13,673 nucleotides of DNA from Eubacteriales Family XIII. Incertae Sedis bacterium. Its GTDB lineage: Bacteria > Bacillota > Clostridia > Peptostreptococcales > Anaerovoracaceae. Shown here piece by piece: positions 6,931 to 13,567 of this stretch. How positions within the stretch are numbered: the first letter of the stretch is position 1; every line of letters begins with the position of its first letter. The DNA lies in NCBI GenBank assembly GCA_031272745.1, contig JAISTF010000132.1, positions 1 through 13,673 on the forward strand, given 5' to 3'. Both the position numbers and the translations under genes were made by a program. The notes under the pieces are model-generated. The model was not told the origin of the DNA, did not search any database, and saw nothing but the letters and a program-made list of their open reading frames with translations.

Positions 6931-6957
6931 GGGGGCGCCCCGGGACCGAACGCCCCC
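6931..6957 (-). other. GC-rich hairpin in the 5' leader of the sipW operon
   Basis: GGGGGCG at 6931-6937 pairs with CGCCCCC at 6951-6957, a 7-bp stem with a 13-nt loop containing CCCGGG. It lies between the candidate promoter and the Shine-Dalgarno of the first gene. It could modulate translation or be incidental to high GC. No known riboswitch class was recognised. Confidence 0.35.
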
Positions 6958-7003
6958 GCACCGCTTCTTCTCGGAGCCGGCCGTGAGACCGTTCCGTGAA
7001 CCC

Positions 7004-7034
7004 ATCCTACGGTTTGGGGCAACCCGAAAGTCAA
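7004..7034 (-). promoter_or_regulatory. Candidate MerR-type promoter for the sipW/TasA operon
   Basis: On the - strand, TTGACT (7034-7029) and TAGGAT (7009-7004) are separated by 19 nt, longer than the 17-nt optimum. The spacer holds an imperfect dyad CGGGTT-N5-AAACCG (7026-7021 and 7015-7010; five of six positions pair). Long spacers with a central dyad are the established operator layout for MerR-family activators. The operon ends with a MerR gene. The -10 box matches the consensus only in part, so this is an inference. Confidence 0.5.
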
Positions 7035-7074
7035 CGGGGGCACATGAAAAAAATTGTTATTGAAAAATGCGGGG

Positions 7075-8313
7075 TCAGTAGATGCGCGTGACGGGGAAAC
7101 CTTCGGCCTTCAGCGCGGCGAGCACGCGCTCGATGTGCGCGGGCCCGTTCGTCTCGACCGTGACCTCGAGCAGGACGCGGTTTGAATAACGGTCGATGGC
7201 CTTGAATTGGTCGTGGTCGAGCTCGATGACGTTCGCCCCCTCGCGCGCGAGGAGCTGCGCGACGGCCACGAGCTGGCCGGGTTTGTCGGGGAGCTCTACG
7301 GAAAAGCAGAGGATGCGGCCGCGGCTGATCGTGCCCTGGTTCACGATACTGCTGACCGTGACCGTGTCGATGTTGCCGCCGCTGACGACGCAGACGAGCT
7401 TGCGCCCCGCCCGCGCGCGCCGCTTCGCGCCCGCGAGCGCGACGACGCCCGCCGCCTCCGTGACGAGCTTGTGCTTCTCCATCATGAGCAGGATGTTCTC
7501 CATGATGTCCTTCTCCGAAACCGTGACGATTTCATCGAGATATTTTTGAATAACGGCAAAGGTCAGGTCGCCGGCGCGTTTCACGGCGACGCCCTCTGCG
7601 CAAGTCGAGATTTCTTTCTCCTGCACGGGGCGGCCTTTTTCAAGCGAATGTTTCACGGCCGGTGAGCCTTCGGGGATGACGCCAATGATCTTCGTGCGCG
7701 GCGACGCGTGCTTCGCGTAGAGCAGGATGCCGGCGACGAGGCCGCCGCCGCCGATGGGCACGAGGATCTCGTCCGCGTCCGGCAGCTCCGCGAGGATTTC
7801 CTTTGCGATCGTGCCCTGGCCGCAGAGCACCTTGTAGTCGTCGAAGGGGTGGACGAAGGCCGCGCCGGTTTTCTGCGCGAGGCGCACGGCCTCTGTGAAG
7901 CTCTCGTCGTAGACGTCGCCGTGCAGCACGACGTCGGCGCCGTACGCCTTGGTCGCGTCGACCTTGAGCAGCGGCGTGATGTTCGGCATGACGATCGTCG
8001 CCTTCACGCCGCGGCGCTGCGCGGAAAACGCGACGCCCTGCGCGTGGTTGCCGGCGGACGCCGAGACGACGCCTTTTTTGAGCGCCTGCTTGTCGAGCGT
8101 CGCGATCTTGTTGTACGCGCCGCGGATTTTGAACGAGCCCGTCGTCTGAAGATTTTCGGGTTTCAAGTAGACGGCGCAGCCGACCTCCTGCCCGTAGAAG
8201 TCGCTGGGGATCAGCGGCGTCGGCTTCAGCACGTCCGCGAGCCGCGCGGCGGCGGCTTCGATCTCCGCGGCGTGGTCGCGCGCCAGATAGGTTTTGATGT
8301 CCTTGCTGTTCAT
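7075..8313 (-). CDS. ilvA: Threonine ammonia-lyase (threonine dehydratase) with C-terminal ACT domain
   Basis: This cytoplasmic PLP enzyme (fold type II) converts threonine to 2-oxobutanoate and ammonia, the entry step to isoleucine. It has 412 aa. The PLP lysine is K62 in TGSFKIRGA. SAGNHAQG spans 86-93, the phosphate-binding GGGGL spans 188-192, and SGGN at 311-314 contacts the cofactor ring. An ACT-type regulatory domain occupies about 333-412 (LPDKPGQLVAVAQLL). The single short ACT domain is the compact IlvA/TdcB form, not the two-ACT E. coli IlvA form, so a biosynthetic versus catabolic role is not settled by sequence. The start ATG 8313 lies 4 nt after the miaB stop with no good Shine-Dalgarno, which suggests coupling to miaB. 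No convincing hairpin terminator was seen downstream (7035-7074), only T-runs on the - strand. Confidence 0.95.
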   Translation of the reverse strand: MNSKDIKTYLARDHAAEIEAAAARLADVLKPTPLIPSDFYGQEVGCAVYLKPENLQTTGSFKIRGAYNKIATLDKQALKKGVVSASAGNHAQGVAFSAQRRGVKATIVMPNITPLLKVDATKAYGADVVLHGDVYDESFTEAVRLAQKTGAAFVHPFDDYKVLCGQGTIAKEILAELPDADEILVPIGGGGLVAGILLYAKHASPRTKIIGVIPEGSPAVKHSLEKGRPVQEKEISTCAEGVAVKRAGDLTFAVIQKYLDEIVTVSEKDIMENILLMMEKHKLVTEAAGVVALAGAKRRARAGRKLVCVVSGGNIDTVTVSSIVNQGTISRGRILCFSVELPDKPGQLVAVAQLLAREGANVIELDHDQFKAIDRYSNRVLLEVTVETNGPAHIERVLAALKAEGFPVTRIY

Positions 8314-8317
8314 GGGA

Positions 8318-9724
8318 CTATTCTACCAGTTCCCCGCCGAAACTGAAAGTCTTCGCGTCCGTGATGCGCACCGCCACGATGTCCCCGGGAGCAACCTTCT
8401 CTCCGGGGAAATTCACGAGCCGCCCCGAAAACGTCCGCCCCGCGAGCATCCCTTCCCCCGTGCGCGCTGGCCCCTCGACGAGGACCTGCTCCACGCGGCC
8501 GACGAGCCGCCTGTTTTTTTCGAGCGAAATCTCATTGAGCCGCGCGACCATGCGGTCGAAGCGCGCGTGGGCCGCGGCCTCGTCGACCTGGTCCGGATAC
8601 GCGGCCGCCGGCGTCCCCTCGCGCGGCGAGTACAGAAACGTGAACGCCGCGTCGTAGCGCACGCGCTCGATGAGGTCCATCGTCTCCGCGAAGTCGTCCT
8701 CCGTCTCGCCCGGGAAGCCGACGATGAAGTCCGTCGTGATGACGATCTCGGGATTCGCCGCGCGCAACTTCTCGACGAGCCGCAGATACGCTTCCTTTGT
8801 ATAGCGCCGGTTCATGCGCGCGAGCACGCGCGAGCTGCCCGCCTGCACGGGCAGGTGGATCGACGGGCACAGATGCGCCAGCCCGCGCCCCCGCGCCGCG
8901 CCGCCCGCACCCCGCTCAAACAACGCGATCAAATCCTCCGACAAATCCTTCGGATGCGACGTCATGAACCGCACCCGCTCGATCCCCGGCACCGCGTCCA
9001 CGGCCCTCAAAAGCTCCGGAAACGAAACGCTCCGCCCCGAGAATCCAGCATACGAATTCACATTCTGCCCGAGCAGCATGACCTCCTTCGTCCCGCTCTC
9101 CGCAAGCGCCCGCACCTCATCCAACACCGCCTCCGGCTCGCGGCTCATCTCCCGCCCCCGCACATACGGCACGATGCAATAAGAGCAGAAGTTATTGCAG
9201 CCCACCATGATGTTCACGTACGCCTTGAACCCGTACGCGCGCCGCGCCGGCAGCCCCTCGACGATTGCCTCCCGCGCCGCCCGCACATGCACCTTCCCGC
9301 GCAGCCCCCCGCGCCCCGCCGCACCATCGCCCGCAGCTTCGTTCGGATGTAGGGGCGGCATCCTGCCGCCCGCCGCCGCGAGCATCTCCGGCAACTCATG
9401 AATGTTGTGCGTGCCGAAAACGAGGTCCACCCATCCGTGCTTCTCGCGAATCCGCTCCACGATGTGCGCCTGCTGCATCATGCACCCGCAGACCGCCACG
9501 ACCGCCTCCGGCCGCGCGTCCTTCACCGCCTTCAAATGCCCGAGCAACCCGAAAAACCGGTTGTCCGCGTTCTCGCGCACGGAACAGGTATTGACAACGA
9601 GCACGTCCGCCGCGTCCGCCGCCGCCGCCCGCGCGTAGCCCTCGCGCTCCAGCAGCCCCGCGATCGTCTCCGAATCGCGCTCGTTCATCTGGCACCCCAT
9701 CGTCTCGATCCAATAACTCGCCAT
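8318..9724 (-). CDS. miaB: tRNA-2-methylthio-N6-dimethylallyladenosine synthase MiaB
   Basis: This radical-SAM methylthiotransferase adds the 2-methylthio group to i6A37 of tRNAs. It has 468 aa. The N-terminal MTTase-domain cysteines C11, C47 and C81 would bind the auxiliary 4Fe-4S cluster. The radical-SAM motif CNNFCSYC spans 176-183 (C176, C180, C183). GQNVNSY (219-225) and TSHPKDL are MiaB-type signatures, and a TRAM domain ends the protein. The start ATG 9724 gives the family-typical N-terminus MASYWIETMGCQMN; ATG 9742 in the same frame would add six residues. The linker between the MTTase and radical-SAM domains carries AGGRMPPLH (about 118-126), encoded by a palindromic repeat. A Gly/Ala/Arg-rich stretch (ERGAGGAARGRG) before HLCPSIHLPVQ also looks longer than usual. 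The stop codon is TAG. Confidence 0.95.
   Translation of the reverse strand: MASYWIETMGCQMNERDSETIAGLLEREGYARAAAADAADVLVVNTCSVRENADNRFFGLLGHLKAVKDARPEAVVAVCGCMMQQAHIVERIREKHGWVDLVFGTHNIHELPEMLAAAGGRMPPLHPNEAAGDGAAGRGGLRGKVHVRAAREAIVEGLPARRAYGFKAYVNIMVGCNNFCSYCIVPYVRGREMSREPEAVLDEVRALAESGTKEVMLLGQNVNSYAGFSGRSVSFPELLRAVDAVPGIERVRFMTSHPKDLSEDLIALFERGAGGAARGRGLAHLCPSIHLPVQAGSSRVLARMNRRYTKEAYLRLVEKLRAANPEIVITTDFIVGFPGETEDDFAETMDLIERVRYDAAFTFLYSPREGTPAAAYPDQVDEAAAHARFDRMVARLNEISLEKNRRLVGRVEQVLVEGPARTGEGMLAGRTFSGRLVNFPGEKVAPGDIVAVRITDAKTFSFGGELVE
9348..9374 (-). repeat. Palindromic repeat copy B (inside miaB)
   Basis: TGTAG is followed by GGGCGGCA (9353-9360), TCC, TGCCGCCC (9364-9371) and GCC. A compensating change in both stem arms keeps the 8-bp pairing relative to copy A. 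It encodes AGGRMPPLH in the linker between the MTTase and radical-SAM domains. Confidence 0.85.
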
Positions 9725-9759
9725 ACGGCCATTATACTCCATCCGTTTACTACAGCGAA
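9722..9759 (-). promoter_or_regulatory. Candidate miaB promoter with TATAAT next to the start codon
   Basis: On the - strand, a perfect TATAAT (9736-9731) is followed after 6 nt by ATG 9724. At 17 nt upstream the -35 position reads TTCGCT (9759-9754), a weak match that lies inside one arm of the 17-bp inverted repeat. If used, transcription would begin at or next to the ATG, giving a leaderless mRNA. A GGAG 12 nt before the ATG is an alternative signal if transcription starts farther upstream. Confidence 0.45.
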
Positions 9760-9809
9760 AGTTGCAGTTTCCCGCCGATTTCCCTCAAATAATGCAACTT
9801 TCGCTGTAG
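9750..9809. repeat. Perfect 17-bp inverted repeat in the miaB/comEC divergent region
   Basis: CTACAGCGAAAGTTGCA at 9750-9766 is exactly reverse-complemented at 9793-9809, with a 26-nt spacer. Beyond a single mismatch, three more bases pair on each side (9746-9748 with 9811-9813). It lies upstream of both genes, so it is not a terminator for either. An operator, a folded RNA element or a small mobile-element remnant are possible. No target-site duplication was recognised. Confidence 0.85.
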
Positions 9810-9855
9810 CAAATGGAATGTTGCGCATGGCGCACAGGCGATTTTTGGATTATTA

Positions 9856-9884
9856 TTGCCATTTTTATTGAATAATGGTATAAT
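9856..9884 (+). promoter_or_regulatory. Sigma-A-type promoter of comEC
   Basis: TTGCCA (9856-9861) and TATAAT (9879-9884) are separated by an optimal 17 nt. The comEC ATG begins at 9892, 7 nt after the -10 box, so the predicted transcription start coincides with the start codon. No Shine-Dalgarno is present before the ATG. The surrounding DNA is AT-rich, in contrast with the GC-rich genes. Confidence 0.75.
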
Positions 9885-9891
9885 ATGGTAC

Positions 9892-12591
9892 ATGAACGGA
9901 TTGCGCTCCCTGCCGCGGAGGCCGCTCGCCTTCGTCACAACCGCATACATCCTCGGCGTCGCGTTTTGCTACCTCTACGCACCGCCGTTCCTGCCGCTGC
10001 TGTTCGGGGCCGGCGGGAGCGCGCTGCTGTGGATTTTTTGCGTGGCCGCGGCACCCGATCGGCGGGCGGGCGGCTACAAGCCGCCCCTACAGTTTTCAGA
10101 TCGGTCGGTGGCGCCCGCGTTCGCCGCCGCCCTGCTGCTCGTCTTCTTCCTCGCGGCGCTCTACGCGCACGCGGCCTTCGTGCAAGCCGACCCGCTCGAA
10201 GCCGCGATGACGGACGGGACGGGCGCGTCGCCGGAGCTCACGGGACGGGTGCTGACGATGCATGAAAAGAAGGACGACTACCGCGTGCTGACGGTGCTGT
10301 CCGGCGGACGGCTGCTGCTCGTGCGCGTGCAGGGGGCGGCGGGGGATTACCCCGTGGCCGCCCCCACGGATCTGGTCGGGCAGGCGATCGTCTTTCGCGG
10401 GGCGCTCTCCTACCCCGACACCGCGCGCAACCCGGGCGGGTTCGACTACCGCCTGCACCTGCTGTCGCGCGGCATCCGCGTCATCGTCACCGCGAAAGCA
10501 CACGGAATCGCGGTCGCGCCCGCGGCGCGGCGGGGCCGGACGGCCGCCGATGTGCTATGGGAAGGGTACCGCCGGCTCTGCCGTGCGAAATACGCCTTCC
10601 TCGCGCGCATCTCCGCCGTGCTGCCGCCCGAGCAGGCCGCGCTGCTGCGGGGCATGATGTTCGGCGACAAGGACGGGATCGAGGGCGAGACGTACGCGAT
10701 GTTCCAACGCAACGGCGTCGCGCACATCCTCGCGGTCAGCGGGCTGCACGTCGGCATCGTCTACGGCTTCGTGTCCTTCCTGCTCGGCCGCCGCCGCACG
10801 CGCGGGTACTACGCCGCCGTGCTCGCCTGCCTGATCGTCTACGCCATGCTGTCGGAGTTTTCGCCGTCCGTCACGCGCGCGGTCGCGATGATCGGCGTCC
10901 ACATCTTCTCGAAGCTGCTGAACCGCCGCTACGACATGCTGACCGGCGTCTGCGGCGCCGCGCTCCTGCTGCTGCTGAAAAACCCGCTCGCGCTCTTCGG
11001 CCTCGGGTTCCAGCTGTCGTTCCTCGCCGTCGCCTCGCTCGCCTTCGCGCTGCCGTTCTGTGCGCGGTTCGCGGGCTTCCGCGACCGGCTCACGGGACGC
11101 CGCCTGCACGCCTACGAGGTCGCGCACCTGCGCGGCATCCCGACCGCCGACCGCCTGCGCGCCGACGTCCTCGCCTTCCTTCTCCCGCTCGTCTGCATCC
11201 AGCTCTTCGTCATCCCCGTCACGGCGTACCGTTTTCATTACGTGTCGCTCGCGGCGCTGCCGCTCAACATCCTCGTCATCGCCCTCTCGTCCTTCGCCGT
11301 GCCCTTCGGCCTCGTCATGGCGGGCGTCCACGCGGCCGCGGCCTTGGCCCCGCCGTCCCTCTCCGCCGCCGCCGGCTTCGCGGCGGGCGCGGGCACGTCG
11401 TCGTGCGGGCTGCTGAGCAGCCTGATGCTCAAGCTCGTGCGCTTCACCGACGGCATCCCGCACGCGAGCGAGCCGGTCGGCGCCCCGCCGCTGTTCGCCG
11501 TGCTGCTCTTCTACGGCATCGCCTGGTTCCTGATGTCGGACGCCTTCTATTTCCTGAAACGCGACGCTTTTGCCATGCGCCAGGGGTGCGCCGCTCTTGC
11601 GGGCGGGGCAAGCCCCGCCCCTACCATTGGCTGCGCCCCGATCGCAAGTCCACGCCGCATCGCCGTCTGCATCCTCTCCGTCATCGCTGTCTCTGCCCTG
11701 CTTGCCGCCGCCGCGCCGCCGTGCCGCGTCGACCACGCGGCCTTCACCTTCGTCGACGTCGGCCAGGGCGACTGCCTGCACATCCGCCCGCCGGACGGCC
11801 GCAACTACCTGATGGACGGCGGCGGCCGCGAGGACTACGACGTCGGCAAGGAAATCCTCGCGCCCTACCTGCGCGCGAACGGCGTGAACCACATCGACGG
11901 CGTCTTCGCCTCGCACCTGCACACCGACCATTTCAAAGGGCTCGTCGAGCTCGCGCGGGAGATGCGCGTGGACGCCTTCTACGTCTTCGACGGCTCCGTC
12001 CCTTACGCGCAGGACGCCCTGCCCGATCAAAACATCATCCCGCTGGCCGCCGGCGCCACGGTCCGCCTCGGCACATCCGGCGCGACCGCCGAGACGCTGT
12101 TCCCGCCCGCGGGCGCGCCGCACGACGCCGAGGACGAAAACCGGTCGAGCCTCATCGTGCGCTTCCGGGTAGGCGGCGCGTCCGCGCTGATGACGGGCGA
12201 CGTCGGCTTTGAGGGCGAGGACGCCCTGCTCGCGGCGGGCGCGGATCCCGCCGCCGACGTGCTCAAGGTCGGCCACCACGGCAGCAAATATTCCACATCC
12301 CCCGCCTTCCTCGCGGCCGTCCGTCCCGCCGCCGCCGTGATTCAAGTAGGCAAAAACAACGGCTACGGCCATCCCACGCCCGAAACGCTTGCGACGCTCG
12401 CGGGACGTGGTATCATACCTTATAGAAACGATTTGGACGGTGCGGTCATGGTCGACCCGCTCGCGGGGGGGCTGCGCATCCGCACCGCCGGGCGCGATTT
12501 CACATCGCCGATGTTATGGAAGGATTTTGAGAGGGAACGGTTTGAACGCCTTTCGGGAAATGGAGCAGGATCTGAAGAGCGGGTCCATTGA
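9892..12591 (+). CDS. comEC: ComEC/Rec2-family competence channel protein
   Basis: This multi-membrane-segment protein is expected to carry single-stranded DNA across the membrane during natural transformation. It has 899 aa. Order: N-terminal membrane segments and OB-like region (1-180), the ComEC competence domain (LLRGMMFGD, HILAVSGLHVGIVYG near 278-292, many hydrophobic segments to about 565), then a metallo-beta-lactamase-type domain from about 615: VDVGQGD (621-627), HLHTDH (675-680), the MTGD strand and GHHGS (794-798). The metal-binding motifs are intact, so the nuclease-like domain appears functional. The start ATG 9892 fits a leaderless transcript; the open frame upstream to TTG 9856 would begin inside the promoter. 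Two palindromic repeats are read in frame at residues about 58-67 and 570-578, both in linkers. The 3' end overlaps holA by 50 nt. No other competence genes are in the window. Confidence 0.94.
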   Translation: MNGLRSLPRRPLAFVTTAYILGVAFCYLYAPPFLPLLFGAGGSALLWIFCVAAAPDRRAGGYKPPLQFSDRSVAPAFAAALLLVFFLAALYAHAAFVQADPLEAAMTDGTGASPELTGRVLTMHEKKDDYRVLTVLSGGRLLLVRVQGAAGDYPVAAPTDLVGQAIVFRGALSYPDTARNPGGFDYRLHLLSRGIRVIVTAKAHGIAVAPAARRGRTAADVLWEGYRRLCRAKYAFLARISAVLPPEQAALLRGMMFGDKDGIEGETYAMFQRNGVAHILAVSGLHVGIVYGFVSFLLGRRRTRGYYAAVLACLIVYAMLSEFSPSVTRAVAMIGVHIFSKLLNRRYDMLTGVCGAALLLLLKNPLALFGLGFQLSFLAVASLAFALPFCARFAGFRDRLTGRRLHAYEVAHLRGIPTADRLRADVLAFLLPLVCIQLFVIPVTAYRFHYVSLAALPLNILVIALSSFAVPFGLVMAGVHAAAALAPPSLSAAAGFAAGAGTSSCGLLSSLMLKLVRFTDGIPHASEPVGAPPLFAVLLFYGIAWFLMSDAFYFLKRDAFAMRQGCAALAGGASPAPTIGCAPIASPRRIAVCILSVIAVSALLAAAAPPCRVDHAAFTFVDVGQGDCLHIRPPDGRNYLMDGGGREDYDVGKEILAPYLRANGVNHIDGVFASHLHTDHFKGLVELAREMRVDAFYVFDGSVPYAQDALPDQNIIPLAAGATVRLGTSGATAETLFPPAGAPHDAEDENRSSLIVRFRVGGASALMTGDVGFEGEDALLAAGADPAADVLKVGHHGSKYSTSPAFLAAVRPAAAVIQVGKNNGYGHPTPETLATLAGRGIIPYRNDLDGAVMVDPLAGGLRIRTAGRDFTSPMLWKDFERERFERLSGNGAGSEERVH
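10065..10091 (+). repeat. Palindromic repeat copy C (inside comEC, N-terminal)
   Basis: GGC is followed by GGGCGGCT (10068-10075), ACA, AGCCGCCC (10079-10086) and CTACA. Its reverse complement equals copy A except for one loop base. It encodes AGGYKPPLQ at residues 59-67, between hydrophobic segments. Confidence 0.85.
11599..11625 (+). repeat. Palindromic repeat copy D (inside comEC, before the MBL domain)
   Basis: GC is followed by GGGCGGGG (11601-11608), CAAG, CCCCGCCC (11613-11620) and CTACC. The arms are purer G/C than copies A-C, but it shares the GCGGGCGG left side and the CCGCCCCTAC right side. It encodes AGGASPAPT at about residues 570-578. Confidence 0.75.
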
Positions 12592-13549
12592 TGAAAAACG
12601 CGTCGTCCTGCTGTGCGGCGCGGAGAGCTTTCTCACGCATTTTTACGAGCGCCGGCTGACGGCGCGCCACGAGGATCCCACGGGGCTCGACACCAACGTC
12701 TTCTTCGCGGACACGGCGAAGGACGACGAAATCCTCGCGGCCGCCGAGACCTTCCCGATGTTCGCGCCGCGCCGCGTCGTCGTCGTGAAAAACGCCAAGG
12801 ACATCGGCAAGCCCTTCGCCGACCGTCTGCCCGCCCTGCCCGAAACCACGCAGCTGATCTTCACGGCCGGCAACGTCAAAAAGACCGCGACGCTGTACAA
12901 GGCCGCCGCCAAGGGGGGCGCCGTCTACGATTTCGAGCGGTTGGGCGACACCGACCTCTTCGCGTTCGCGGGCAAACGCTTCAAGCAGGCCGGCCTCGCG
13001 TTCACGCCGTCCGTCATGAGCGACTTCCTCGCGCGCACCGGATATCAGGATCGGGACTCGGAGACCGACCTGTTCAAAGTCGACGGCGAAGCGACAAAAT
13101 TGACTTATTATATAACGTCAGAGCATCGTGGCGAAGTCACGACTGCCGACCTCGACGCCTGCATGGGCGTCAATCTCCAGACCGACGTCTTCGCGCTCAT
13201 CGACGCCGTCAGCGCCGGCGACAAGGCCAAGGCAATCCGCCTGCTCGAATACCGCCTCGAATCCGGCGAAAGCCCCTTCGCCCTGCTGCCGCGCATCATC
13301 GACCAGTTTGAAACCATGCTCGGCGTGCGCGAGATGGGCGAAAAAAAAGGCGTCTCCGCCCAGAAGATGCTCGAACTCCTGCCGGTCCGCTACGACTGGC
13401 AGCTCCGCAAGCTCAAGACCGCCGCGTCCCGCATCCCGATCGAGACCCTGCGCACCGCGCTCCACCGCCTCTACGCCGTAGAGCAGGACATCACCGGCGG
13501 CAACGTCCCCCCGCGCCTCGCCCTCACGCTCTTCATCGCGGAGCTGTGA
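12542..13549 (+). CDS. holA: DNA polymerase III delta subunit
   Basis: This clamp-loader subunit opens the beta clamp. It has 335 aa, the usual size for the family. The N-terminal signature VVLLCGAESFLTHFYERRL (21-39) corresponds to the conserved first strand and helix of the delta AAA-like domain. VVVVKNAKDI and LIFTAGNVKKTATLYKA follow, and the C-terminal collar region includes VFALIDAVSAGDKAKAIRLL and DWQLRKLKTAA. The start is TTG at 12542 because GAGGG (12531-12535) lies 6 nt upstream; ATG 12560 in the same frame has no comparable site. The gene starts inside comEC, a conserved neighbourhood in Bacillota and probably a coupled one. The stop is 18 nt from the convergent larB end, and no clear hairpin terminator was seen there. 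Confidence 0.94.
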   Translation: MNAFREMEQDLKSGSIDEKRVVLLCGAESFLTHFYERRLTARHEDPTGLDTNVFFADTAKDDEILAAAETFPMFAPRRVVVVKNAKDIGKPFADRLPALPETTQLIFTAGNVKKTATLYKAAAKGGAVYDFERLGDTDLFAFAGKRFKQAGLAFTPSVMSDFLARTGYQDRDSETDLFKVDGEATKLTYYITSEHRGEVTTADLDACMGVNLQTDVFALIDAVSAGDKAKAIRLLEYRLESGESPFALLPRIIDQFETMLGVREMGEKKGVSAQKMLELLPVRYDWQLRKLKTAASRIPIETLRTALHRLYAVEQDITGGNVPPRLALTLFIAEL

Positions 13550-13567
13550 GAAATCAGCCTGTATCAG

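Noticed and set aside
5792..7063. 423-codon + strand open frame across sipW and the coiled-coil gene
   Set aside because: The product is Arg-rich and without domains, and it is antisense to sipW with intact catalytic residues.
7035..7074. T-runs after ilvA as a rho-independent terminator
   Set aside because: No GC-rich stem precedes the T-runs on the - strand, so a terminator cannot be supported.
7044..7091. 15-codon + strand ORF (MKKIVIEKC...) beside the sipW-operon promoter
   Set aside because: It has an AT-rich start and a weak GGGGG upstream, but it runs into the ilvA 3' end antisense, is very short and has no partner genes. It is more likely chance in an AT-rich gap.
9822..9834. Small palindrome TGCGC-ATG-GCGCA before the comEC promoter
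   Set aside because: Only 5 bp per arm, with no conserved context; expected by chance at this GC content.
10555..12372. 605-codon open frame antisense to comEC
   Set aside because: It is complementary to a clearly conserved ComEC gene, and its product is low-complexity Arg/Glu/Ala/Val with no recognisable motif. Strong GC3 bias produces such antisense frames throughout the window.
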